Shown piece by piece: positions 1 through 9,322 of a stretch of 64,000 nt of DNA. The notes under the pieces were generated by a model, which was not told the DNA's origin, ran no database searches, and was given only the letters and a program-made list of their open reading frames with translations. The first letter of the stretch is position 1, and each line of letters begins with the position of its first letter. The stretch lies in contig OY755038.1 of assembly GCA_963576565.1 (NCBI GenBank), positions 138,766,989-138,830,988 on the forward strand, read 5' to 3'. The translations under genes were made by a program, and so were the position numbers. This stretch comes from Aspidapion aeneum (taxonomy: Eukaryota > Arthropoda > Insecta > Coleoptera > Brentidae).

Positions 1-1
1 A

Positions 2-1726
2 CGATTAAAAATAACGCTGCAACAACAAGAAAAACGTATAAATGACCTTATAAAGATGACTGACTTGTTCAGGGAAGACGTGATTGAGGCAGAGGACAGC
101 TACCAACAAGAGATTAGAGAAAAAAAGGACTTTATAGAGAACCTTAAGTTGCAACTTGAAGAAGCCACACTAAAAATTAAAAACAATAAAAAAAAGTTAT
201 GTAACGTTGAATGTCAAACCGAGATGAACTATTCCAAAGATAATTATACACAAACACAGGAGGAAAAAGTGGAAAAGACTGAAATTAGTGTTCAAACAAT
301 GAGCTCAACAAATAACATTAATGAAAATAGTGTAGAAACCATGAGCTCACCAACCAGTGTAACATTGGGAGTTCAAACAGATTACACTGATGACATTTTT
401 TACGATATCCTTTTGAGTGAGGCTCTTACACGGGTACACGTGGAAAAGGAAACGCAAACAGAGTCTTGGAGTAGCTCATCCCCTAGCTTTGAAACAAACC
501 CAGAAGCACTGCAAACTACAAGCGTTACAAAAAACGAAAACATCAACACAGAGAGTCTCGCAGTGGAATTACTCTTGGCTTCAAAAGATGCACAGGTAAA
601 AAGAAATCCTCAGCTTCTAATAGTAGGAGACCAGGCAGCCACAGGCTGTACCAGTTTATTTAAACAGTTATGCGACGAAAAATTTGACACAAACACACAA
701 AGCTATAACTTATCTTTCGACGAATTAATAAGGTTATGCAAAAAACAATCGGAATCAATGACAAAGACGGATTACACAATTGTCTTTGCCACAATAAAAA
801 ATATTCTTAATGGTTTAAGAATACGAAATGAAACATGCCTAGATCTTGTACGAATAGCAAATAGAACAAATCTCATAGTAATAGGAGCGCCACCAGCTGC
901 AAAATCAATATTAAATCAAATGATTCGAGAGCAAAATGAAAAAATAAAGCAATATCTACAAACATCTGCAAAGTCTGCACTATTTTTGGATACTGCTCAG
1001 TTTTTACAGCATCCACAAAACCAGTGGAACTACTTCAGCAAGAAAACACTTATGAAACATATCATAAAACATGTGCATACAGAACAACAAGAACAAAAAG
1101 TTCACAACATGTTTCAGCAAAGACTTAATGCTCTTAGAGAAACAAATATCCAAAATACAACATCTTATATTACTATGACAAAAAATAACAATAAAAATAA
1201 GGTCAACATTCTTCATAACATATGTCTAGTACCTTCCAGGTCGGATACACCAAGCTTTACAAGTAAAAGCGAATTAAAAAGACACACATCGCTGAAACAA
1301 AATTTTTGGAAACCAAGCCTCAATCCAGAAAAGGTAGCATCCCGATCAGGGGGAAATTGTACCCTCAATGTTTTTCATCAAAATGTCCAAGGAATCACTT
1401 CTTCCATTGCTGAATTAGAGGGACTACTAGAAGCACAAAAAACCAAATTCAACATATTGTGCCTCTCTGAGCACTGGTTGAGACCAGGAGAAGAGCAGTT
1501 CGTAAAAATAAAAGGGTACAATTTAGTAACTTGCTATTCAAGAGAATACAAAAAGAGAGGAGGAGTTTGTATATTTGCACAGCAGGCAATCAGAGATTTT
1601 GAAAGACTGGGCATATTTGAAGAATGGAATTTGGAAGGACACAGTGAAACATGCGCCATAATAAGTAAAACAAGAAAAATAGTTTGGGTGCATTTTCGAT
1701 CTTTTTGGATATATTTGAAATTTTAA
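2..1726 (+). pseudogene. LINE-A ORF, first part: coiled coil, QT-motif linker, SGNH-like domain, endonuclease start
   Basis: The frame is open from the window edge; the first Met is at 56 and residues are numbered from it. Residues 5-50 are a charged heptad-like coiled coil. Residues 50-155 are polar and carry six QT motifs (CQT 53, TQT 65, VQT 79, VQT 106, KETQT 131-135, LQT 152). Residues 186-340 look like an SGNH/GDSL fold: strand LLIVGDQ where GDS is expected, TDYTIVFATIKNIL, TNLIVIGAPP, then HPQNQWNYFSKK in the place of the C-terminal His block. The nucleophile Ser is absent, so esterase activity is unlikely. From about residue 437 the endonuclease begins (HQNVQG, LCLSEHW). The fusion of SGNH and endonuclease in one frame is seen directly; function is inferred. 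Confidence 0.75.
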
Positions 1727-2445
1727 ATAATTTAATCTACCAAAAATTCAAGGGTTATAATGTCATTTGGGCGGGGAATTTTAATGTAAATTTTATGTTG
1801 GAAGGGGAAATGAAAAAAGAACACAGGGAAAAAAGGGACAAAGTTTTAAACATTCTAAGCAGCTTTAACTTTAAGCAAACAATTTTTGATGTAACAAGAC
1901 CAAATAAAATCACACTCTCCTGCATTGACAACTTCTTTATAAATTCAAAACAGTTTCACGACAACCGAGTTATTGGAACAGGTATTAGTGATCACCATGG
2001 ACAGCAAATAAAAATCTTAAGTTCAACCGTATCACAAAAATCTATCACTCAAATGGGTTTTACTGGAAGAAATTTTTTTAAAGGAAAAGTAAAACAATTT
2101 AGAGAGGTGATGGAGGAGGTTTCATGGGAGGATGTATTGGCGGAAAGTGATGCAGAAAAGGCTTACTCAATTTTCCATGCAAAGCTAGTGCAGCAATTGA
2201 ATCTGATTTTTCCATTGAGAACAAAGAGAGTGAGGTCTTCAAATGAAAAACACTGGATGACAAATGGTATAAAGGTTTCATCCAAAAATAAAAGAAAAAT
2301 TTATCAACTTTATTTAAATGGAAACAAGTCAAAAGCTTTTTATAATCGGTACAAAAAAATATTTAAAAAAACCATCCAACTCGCGAAAAAATTGTGTAAC
2401 AAGAATATTATAAAAAAAGCTGAAAATAAAACAAAAGCAACCTGA
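1684..2445 (+). pseudogene. LINE-A endonuclease, C-terminal half, frameshifted
   Basis: This continues the endonuclease in another frame. It contains GNFNVNF, where the family has the catalytic GDFN, and GISDHHG, the SDH catalytic box, followed by the basic linker that usually joins endonuclease to RT in LINEs (motifs such as KRKIYQLYLNGNKSKAFYNR). It overlaps the end of the upstream frame by about 40 bases, so a single indel separates the two. The Asp-to-Asn change in the GDFN box and the frameshift both argue that it is inactive. Confidence 0.8.
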
Positions 2446-2495
2446 GGTGTCATAACAAAAAAAACTGAAATCAAAGCATCATATTTGAAAATTTT

Positions 2496-3432
2496 TTGTA
2501 CCAAGACAAAAAGCAATTTTTAAATCATGTTAATGATTTTTTCCTTCACTCGTGTCTAGATATCAATGAAAACAAAGGCTCGGCACACGAAAGTATAGTT
2601 TCTTCAAAAAATAGTATTGATTTTAAACCAACTACGCCCCAGGAAATATTAAATATCATAAAAGGTCTTAAAAATAAAAAATCCTGTGGACATGATGAGA
2701 TACCAATAAGCATCATAAAAGAGACAGCAGACCTTTTGGCGGTTGCACTATTCCATACAATTAACCTTTGTCTTACTACAGGTGTCTTTCCATCGCTGTT
2801 AAAGATAGCAATTATTAAACCAGTTTTTAAAAAAGGTGACAAAAATGAACTTAAAAATTATAGACCTATTTCTCTTCTATCAAATATTAGCAAAGTCTTT
2901 GAAAAAGTCATCCACTCTCAATTAATACATTTTTTAGAAACTGAAAACATTCTTTCAAACAGCCAAAATGGATTTCGTAAGGGAAAATCTACTATACACT
3001 ACACTAAATGCGAAAAAGGAAACTACTGCAGTATGCATTGATTTAAGTAAAGCGTTCGATAGTGTGGATCATGAGACACTGCTTAGGAAACTAAATCTGT
3101 GTGGGATCAGGGGAATTGCGGAGAGGCTGCTGGAATCTTATCTTAGCAATAGACCACAATATGTTGAGGAAAGCACTAGTGATGGGATAAAGTTTAAATC
3201 CTACTTTGGTGAGATCAAAAAAGGGGTACCACAGGGGTCGATTTTGGGTCCTCTCCTCTACATTGTATATACAAATGAAATAGAAAATATATTAAAAAAT
3301 GAAGTGTTTGCATTTGCTGATGACGAAAATTTTGTAATTAGTGAAAATGATCAAAAACAACTAAAAAATGAAGTAACAACAACTTTGGAACAACTTGAAA
3401 ACTGGTTTAGGTCAAATAATGAATATAGATAA
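2496..3432 (+). pseudogene. LINE-A reverse transcriptase core, split by a frameshift near 2990
   Basis: The first segment (2496-3041) has the RT fingers: LKNKKSCGHDEIP, then KPVFKKGDKNELKNYRPIS and SLLSNISKVFEKVI. After a frame change the palm follows: VCIDLSKAFDSVDH, KKGVPQGSILGPLLY and the catalytic FAFADDENFV (FADD at 3313-3324). These are the diagnostic motifs of non-LTR RTs. Catalytic Asp residues are present, but the frameshift in the fingers/palm junction makes it a pseudogene. Confidence 0.9.
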
Positions 3433-4106
3433 AACTCAAGTGATAAACTTTAAACCAAAAAATAATGAAAATTTGTGTATACAGTATGGAGGGGAGGAAA
3501 TTGAATCTGTTAAAGAGGGAAAATTTTTAGGAGTTATAATTGACGCTCATTTAAACTGGGAGAGTCAGATTCATGAACTAGCACAGGCGACCAGAAGGTA
3601 CACTTATGCGTTAAGAATCATAAGGGACAATGTGGATTTGGATGCAGCACTCTCCTCCTGTCAAGCTTACATACAGTCAAGGATACGATATGGAGTAATT
3701 TTTTGGGGAAATTCATCAGGGACTAAACAGATACTAAAAATTCAAAAAAAATGCATAAGGGTAATGTTGAAATTAAAAAATAACGAAAGCTGTAGAAACT
3801 ATTTCATTGAATTAGAAATTCCAACGGTATACAATTTATATATATTGGAATGTGTAAATTTTGTCTCAAAAAACCCAGATATTTTTGAAAAAAAATAAAA
3901 TAAATCACGAATATAATACAAGATCTAAAAATAATTTAAAAATAGAAAAAGCTAATTTTTCATATATACAAAAAAATGTTTCACACAATATACCAGATTT
4001 ATTAAGACGGCAACCATCCAAACAGGTACAAAAAAGTGTAAAAATTCTTAAAACTAGAGCTTACTATTCGCTTTCCGAATTTTTTGAGGATGACAAAAGA
4101 TTTTAA
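3395..4106 (+). pseudogene. LINE-A RT thumb and C-terminal domain, two frames
   Basis: The region contains KTQVINFKPKNN and KFLGVIIDAHLNWESQI, the standard block just after the LINE RT palm, then a C-terminal connection with SRIRYGVIFWGNS and KKCIRVMLKLKNNESCR. A second frame (3861-4106) gives the usual LINE tail HEYNTRSKNNLKI. The final stop lies at about 4104, some 230 bases before the 3' microsatellite. Confidence 0.85.
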
Positions 4107-4336
4107 ATTAATCGGTGATAAATTGTGATATATTATGTAGATGTCTGTAAAAATCAATGTGTGTGAAAATCAATGTTAATTGTAAGAAATTCGACGTGCA
4201 ATTTATTAATTGTTATCTTAGGTAGTTTTTTTTTCTTTACCACTGTTAATTTTATTTTATTTATTTTAAATGACGAGTTCTACACCTATTAGGTATAAGT
4301 ATTTTATTGTAAATGCTATTAAGAACAAGAAATATA

Positions 4337-4358
4337 TATCTATCTATCTATCTATCTA
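4337..4358 (+). repeat. TATC microsatellite, 3' terminus of LINE-A
   Basis: About five TATC units directly follow the AT-rich 3' UTR of LINE-A, and unrelated coding sequence starts right after it. This marks the 3' end of the LINE. Confidence 0.8.
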
Positions 4359-4359
4359 A

Positions 4360-4662
4360 TGTAGAAGGGTTATCGCTTCGAATTCTTCTGCAACTTCTTA
4401 TTATTCTCCAAAATTAACTCCACATACTTCCGTTTCGTCTCCGTCTACGTCTAGTAGATCCCTTCCACCGACGTATTTCCGATATCATCAAGCGACATCT
4501 ATAGTACCGACTGTCGATTCTGAAGCATCCATTGGGATACAATGCGATCTACCAAATATTAAAGCAACTTCCGATAAAAATATTCAGTGTTGTGTACACG
4601 AATATTCCCCCTGCACGTCTTGCGGATGTCCAGAAGCTTTTTATAAGCAACACCGAGCATAA
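4360..4662 (+). pseudogene. C-terminal coding fragment of an LTR element, family not recognised
   Basis: An open frame of about 100 codons begins at the LINE-A boundary and ends in TAA. It is Ser/Thr/Pro-rich, then has a Cys-rich end (CCVHEYSPCTSCGCP) and two pairs resembling the QT motifs of LINE-A (IGIQCD, KNIQCC). It is followed at 160 bases by a polypurine tract and an LTR-like start, so it is probably the last gene of an LTR retrotransposon. I cannot tell whether it is an envelope tail, a gag end or an accessory protein. Confidence 0.4.
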
Positions 4663-4818
4663 CCGTTCCGTTTTTTTTTACCAGACGAGCCGCTAACCGG
4701 GAAGTACTGCAGGTTTGAAAAAGTGTTTATAAAACTAGAGGTTTTTTTAATTACTTTAAGATGTGAATTTTATTTTACATAAAAATGACAATAAGGTGAA
4801 CCTTACTGCATTTTTCCG

Positions 4819-5058
4819 AAGTAAGGGGGGAATGTAACGAAGTTACTATTTTTTTATTATATTACGTTAGTTTAGGCAAATTTTCTCTTTATTTTGTAAG
4901 TAAATTTTAAGAAATGGGACAAATACCTACTTAGCGGATTGGCCCGAGTCTCCCCTATTTAATAATTGTCTTAAATGCCCATATTAGGCAAATCTATCAA
5001 CGGTCTATAAATGGTTCGATTGGCGCTTTAGGTCATTTATCTTTATAAATACATATAT
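4819..5058 (+). mobile_element. Polypurine tract and truncated LTR of an older LTR element
   Basis: GAAGTAAGGGGGG at 4818-4830 is a polypurine tract. The LTR-like sequence begins at 4833 with TGTAACGAAGTTAC, which holds a GTAAC/GTTAC dyad. It runs about 226 bases and stops where an unrelated LTR begins at 5059. No second copy of this LTR occurs in the window. Confidence 0.5.
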
Positions 5059-5535
5059 TGTCAGGATAGAAAATAATGTCCTATTAAGTAAATGACACAA
5101 GTTACGTTTATAAGCAAGTGCACATTAACCCTAAACAATCTAAGGAAATGAACTTCTGTATATAGTTCAAATTGTATTAAAAGTAATAACTTGTGTACAG
5201 AAACTATTATAAACAAGAAGCGATTAATGTGTTTTCGATGATGTTTATACAGGAAACAAAACACATCTCGATATCCTATCAATGGCAAACGGTTTGTAAT
5301 AAAAGCATCTCCAAAAGAGTTTAGCAGTTAGTTGTAAGCTGAGAACCTAACGCCCAGGCTTAGTTAATAGTGAACAAGTAGTACGATAGCCAATATATAA
5401 GAAGTTAAGCGTATCAAGAAGATTTGTAGACAAGATGTATTTAAGTACAATGTAAGTAGTAAATATAAGTATTATAATAAAACCATTACACCTAACTTAA
5501 ACTGTGTTACGTCACGATAAAACCCCCTCGTGACA
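5059..5535 (+). repeat. LTR, copy 1 (TGTCAGG...GTGACA family)
   Basis: The 477-bp segment starts TGTCAGGATAG and ends CCTCGTGACA, with terminal TGTCA/TGACA inverted repeats. Its two halves recur at 25542-25762 and 28321-28578 with only a few percent mismatch, which defines the LTR. A TATA-like stretch and a polyadenylation-like AATAAAA near 5477 lie inside. It is directly followed by a primer-site-like sequence and a gag gene, so it behaves as a 5' LTR. The flanks do not show a convincing target duplication. Confidence 0.8.
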
Positions 5536-5537
5536 TA

Positions 5538-5550
5538 TGGTGGAGGGACC
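5538..5550 (+). other. Putative primer-binding site
   Basis: TGGTGGAGGGACC begins two bases after the LTR end. Retroviral and Gypsy primer sites start with TGG at this place, complementary to the CCA end of a tRNA. The matching tRNA was not identified. Confidence 0.45.
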
Positions 5551-5991
5551 GCTGTCTTTTTTGAAAGACATATAGGCATATAGTGGAAAAAATGTATTTT
5601 TCAAATTATTATTATTTTTTTCTTAATTTTACTCTTTTCTCTTTACTATTATGACGCTCCAGCCGAAACAATCGATTCCGGCATACATTAACTAAATATT
5701 GAATATTACATTTATTTATTTTTTATAATTTTTTTAAATTATTTTTCTGTCAGTAGAATTACTTATCCTATATAAATATCATTTTCATAAAATTCTCAAA
5801 CTAGATGGACAGAAAAAATAATATATTTTTTTTTAAATCAAAAAACGCAGTTTAAGTGTGGTGACATGTTACCTATTATTAGTGTATATTTTTTCGCATA
5901 TTAGTTTAATTCATGTTGTCTCGACATTTTCAATTCGGTATTTTTATACGTTTTTTTTTCTTAAAACAAAGAAAGATGGTTTCTATAATTA

Positions 5992-7059
5992 ATGGGTACC
6001 CCAGCCAGAGTCACTAGAAGCGTCACAAAAAGTCTTAGTGAAGACGACAAAAATAACCTCTTCGCCTCTAGTTCGCAATTTGTGAGCAGTCCCTTTTTAA
6101 AAAGCACTAAACTCTCAAGAAGTCCTGTCAGAAAGACAGTAAATTTCGACTTATCCTTCGTCGATCCGAGTACCGAAAATCACTCAACTCCTAAAAAAGT
6201 TTTACAAATTTCAAAACAAGATTTTAAATTATCCCGTGGGCAAAATTTATCTTTTGAAGATTCAAATAATTTAACGGCCATTTCCAATAAGACGGAAATT
6301 CCTTCGACCGAAGAAACGTTGCAAGACGAAAAAAGTCAAACCATAATTAACCAAGCGTTGAATACAAAATCTAGCTTCAATAAAAAACAGGAATCAGCCA
6401 TCACAAAAATTTTTTAAATGACAAATACAACGCTAAGTGACGCTCTGACGGGTACGACCAGTAATCCGGCATCACCCAAATTTATAGACCCACCTTACTT
6501 TAACCCAGGGTTGGACTCCCCAGTGAATTTCATTACAAAATACGAAAAAGTATCTCAGGTAAACGGTTGGACCGAAACGCATAAGATAGCATATTTTAAA
6601 AATTATTTGGAAGGCGCCGCCTTCAGATGGTTTTTAGAATATAGTAGCAAAACCGAGAATGCAAATAAAACTTGGGCTCACTTAAAACAAGATTTTTTAA
6701 AAGAAATTGGGGGTGACCAACCTCTAAAAAATCTCAAAATTAAATTTAAAAATAGAAAACAGGGAAGTGCTGAGGATATTAAACAATATTATTATGATTT
6801 ATTCAATATGGCGTATGAAATTGACGAAAAAATGCCATTTGACCAATTTAGAGAACATTTTGAAAGTGGGCTACATAGCTCCTATACAGAGTCATACGAA
6901 TTAATAACCTCATCCGACCTGGATCACAAAAAACTAAGAGAAACAGTTTTGAAATTAAGTGCTATTCAAAACGTTTTAATAGACAAAATGACAAGACAAA
7001 CAGAAGTTTTGACAATCGAACAAAATGCTATCCTAGGCGAAACGGTCCTAATTTTTTAA
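5992..7059 (+). pseudogene. Gypsy (Ty3-like) gag: N-terminal and capsid region with one in-frame stop
   Basis: The start at 5992 follows a leader of about 450 bases after the LTR. The frame is interrupted by one TAA at 6415-6417, followed at once by ATG in the same frame. The second half is the retrotransposon capsid domain: PPYFNPGLDSPVNFI, then EGAAFRWFLEYSS, TWAHLKQDFLKEIGG and RKQGSAEDIKQYYYDLFNM, which match the Retrotrans_gag pattern. The product would assemble the particle core. The frame is lost again near 7035, where the nucleocapsid tail continues in another phase. Confidence 0.85.
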
Positions 7060-7559
7060 GGCAAAATGGCCCAAATTACACGCGACAAAATGAAACAAAC
7101 TATTTTAGGCAAAACGCGTCGAACTATCATCAAAATGGTACAGGTAGGTCGAGGTTTCGCGAATTTAGAGGTAGATCAAACAATTATAGAGGTAATCTAA
7201 ACAGGCTGATAGTTCAAAATCATAATCGAAATACGGGAAATTATAATCAAAACTCAAATCATGGGTATAATAGGAGGAATTTTGGCCAAAATGTAAATAA
7301 TTTTGGACAAAACAACAGGAATGAACAAAGAAGGCCGCAAAATAGTCACGTAGAGTCACCCAGAAGGGATCACTCAGAAAGCAGGGATCTTCCAAATACG
7401 AGGTGTCACGACGGCAGGCCGAGATGCAACGATTGCAATAGGTGTGGGCATTATGCGTGTAGCAGGGAGCGTAGCAGCGAAAGGGGACCACAAAGAAGAG
7501 CATCGTTTAGTAGAGCGAGTAGGTCGCCATCCCCAAATGTGCAAGGACGACTCAATTAG
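7035..7559 (+). pseudogene. Gypsy gag nucleocapsid tail: RQN-repeat and Cys/His cluster
   Basis: In this phase the protein opens with about four octapeptide-like units (RRNGPNFL, RQNGPNYT, RQNETNYF, RQNASNYH), then Asn/Arg/Gly-rich sequence, then a Cys/His cluster CNDCNRCGHYAC at about 7425-7460, and an Arg/Ser-rich end. The cluster is a shortened zinc knuckle: the usual CX2CX4HX4C spacing is not kept. The basic tail would bind RNA. It ends in TAG at 7557-7559. Confidence 0.65.
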
Positions 7560-7561
7560 AG

Positions 7562-7820
7562 TGCCCCAACGGCGTCGTCCTCCAAACAGGGGCAAGCAAT
7601 AAAATTCTGGTAGTTAAGGGTGTCGTCAATAATCTCTGGAAAATGCATCATAGAGAAATCTCTATGTAGAGACATAGAGCCTTTAAAACAACAATTTGCT
7701 TTATCAACTGCCGGTGGAAATAAAGTAATGCCACTCGGCCTAACAGAATTTAAAATTAAAATTGGCGAAATGTGTGGATACATTGAAGCCATAGTCGTAG
7801 AAAAATTACCAAACCTTTAA
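7562..7820 (+). pseudogene. Retropepsin remnant with altered active site
   Basis: The motif LQTGASNKI (7580-7606) stands where retropepsins have the D-T/S-G catalytic triad (usually DTGAS), so the catalytic Asp is replaced by Gln. About 60 bases later the frame changes and the second half continues (REISM lost, then LCRDIEPLKQQFALSTAGGN). A stop at 7818-7820 follows. The aspartic protease that would mature Gag-Pol is therefore broken both by active-site loss and by frameshift. Confidence 0.6.
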
Positions 7821-8594
7821 TTTTGGGAATTTTTAGAAAAAAATAACGCCCAAATTAATCTCACCGACAAGACTGTACGACTAACGAACGGTTACATAAC
7901 AACAACACTTTCGTTTCATAAAGACGAAAATTATCAATTGGGCACTTATCAAAATTTTATTTCACCTTCCTTACCTTTAGTACAGGAGGAAAGCCAGGAT
8001 TTAAGGGATATTTTTAAAGTAACTTGTTTAAATGATTATTTTATTATACCGAGTGAGCATACGACAATTAAATTAAAAATAGAAAAATTCGGTTCAGTTG
8101 AGTTAAAAATTTTTATTTTTGAAGAGAATGACGCATTTTTAATACTTAAAGGAATTATTTGCTCTCCCCTTGAATTTGATGACGACACTTGTACAATGCA
8201 ATTAACCACCAAAAAACATAACCCAATAAAAATTTTTAAGGAATCGACCTTAGGCTACCTTAAAAAGGGGTTTAGGTACGATATAGATACCTTACCCGTC
8301 CTTAACAGTGAAGAGACACAAGAGATACAGGATGAAGAGAGAGTGACAATGGCGGACCACAAAATTAACCACATAAAAGTCGAAAAAATTAAATCGCATT
8401 TATACAATTTATTAGAGGAGTACAGCGATGTTTTCGCAAAAAGTCTAAAATATATGGGCCAGACGGACCTTGTAGAACACGTGATTGGCGTGGGTGACGC
8501 GAAAACCATACGTCAAAAGCCATATAGGGTATCTTATCAGGAAAAGGAAATTATAGACAAACAAGTAAATGAATGCTTTAGACAGGCGTTATAA
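7821..8594 (+). pseudogene. Gypsy pol linker and reverse transcriptase N-terminus
   Basis: The frame continues from the protease fragment after one TAA. The last 70 codons are the Gypsy RT entry: LLEEYSDVFAKS, DLVEHVIGVGDAKTIRQ, KPYRVSYQEKEIIDKQV. In this family that block precedes the RT fingers and pairs with the sequence that starts near 8595 in a different frame. The middle 150 codons are the variable protease-RT connector. Confidence 0.75.
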
Positions 8595-8985
8595 GCGAAG
8601 GGGAGTCAGATGGGCAAGTCCGGTGGTACTGGTGAAAAAGAAGAGTGGAGAGACGCGGTTCTGTTGCGATTTTCGCCGCGTAAATCATGTTTCACGTATA
8701 GCTAACTACCTGATGCCAGTCATAGACGACCTTTTGACCTATTTAGGGAAGGCCAAATACTTCACAATACTCGATATGTTCAGTGGATTTTGGCAAACAA
8801 AGTTTAGCGACGATTCTAAACAGTATACAGCCTTTTGTTGCCCCGGCCAAGGTGGTACATACGTTTGGAACAAGCTATGCTTTGGATTATCGCGAGCTCC
8901 TGGAACATTTCAAAGATTGGCAGATATGGTTTTTCGTGATCTAAAATGGAAAACGCTCATGGTCTATTGTGACGACATCTGTATA
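8569..8985 (+). pseudogene. Gypsy RT fingers and palm, ends at the catalytic YCDD
   Basis: The frame gives WASPVVLVKKKSGETRFCCDFRRVN, the fingers, and AKYFTILDMFSGFWQ with the first catalytic Asp, then LCFGLSRAPGTFQRL. The second catalytic box reads MVYCDDICI, with YCDD at 8965-8976 where the family has YLDD or YVDD. The coding sequence breaks off straight after this box because of a 337-bp insertion, and resumes at 9335. Confidence 0.9.
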
Positions 8986-9322
8986 AACGTGAAATTTCAT
9001 ACCCGTGAATTTAAAAATCAAACAAGTTTCATGGCTAATCGGGCAAAAAGGAGTTTTTTGTTTCCCTTATATTTTTCCGTGAGTAGCTTGAAAGCTTAAC
9101 CTCACGGGGGTCCAAGATCTAATGGACACCTAATAAGTATTGACAGTTAACCGTTTCGTCCTTATGGGACTCCTCAGAACACTGCTGGTCAAGTGACAAC
9201 TCTTGCGATTAACTTCGCAAGAGTTGTCACTTAACCGTGAGGTTAAGCTTTCAAGCTACCCACGGAAAAATATAAGGGAAACAAAAAACTCCTTTTTGCC
9301 CGATTAGCCATGAAACTTGTTT
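8986..9322. mobile_element. Palindromic MITE inserted in Gypsy RT, about 88-bp terminal inverted repeats
   Basis: Bases 9018 to about 9105 are repeated in inverse orientation at about 9237-9324 with very few mismatches. The host sequence GACATCTGTATA flanks the insert on both sides (8974-8985 and 9323-9334), overlapping the right repeat by two bases, which fits a 10-12 bp target duplication. The middle holds a perfect 18-bp stem with a 6-base loop at 9191-9232. There is no coding capacity. Long inverted ends with a 9-12 bp duplication suggest a Mutator-like or Foldback-type element, but that is inference. A 32-base left extension (8986-9017) has no counterpart on the right. Confidence 0.8.

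Larger units (their letters stand above)
1..4360 (+). mobile_element. LINE-A: degraded non-LTR retrotransposon, SGNH-EN-RT order, CR1/L2-like
   Basis: Reading 5' to 3' there is a coiled coil, a linker rich in QT motifs, an SGNH-hydrolase-like domain, an apurinic-type endonuclease, a reverse transcriptase with a FADD box, a C-terminal region and a terminal TATC microsatellite. That order, and a 3' end in a short microsatellite instead of poly(A), fits the CR1/L2 group, where esterase domains are known in ORF1. The coding sequence changes frame at least four times, so it is dead. The frame is open at base 2, so the true 5' end lies left of the window. Clade assignment is inferred from layout only. 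Confidence 0.85.

Noticed and set aside
7165..7595. Two minus-strand Cys/Arg-rich ORFs
   Set aside because: They are antisense shadows of the Gypsy nucleocapsid region.
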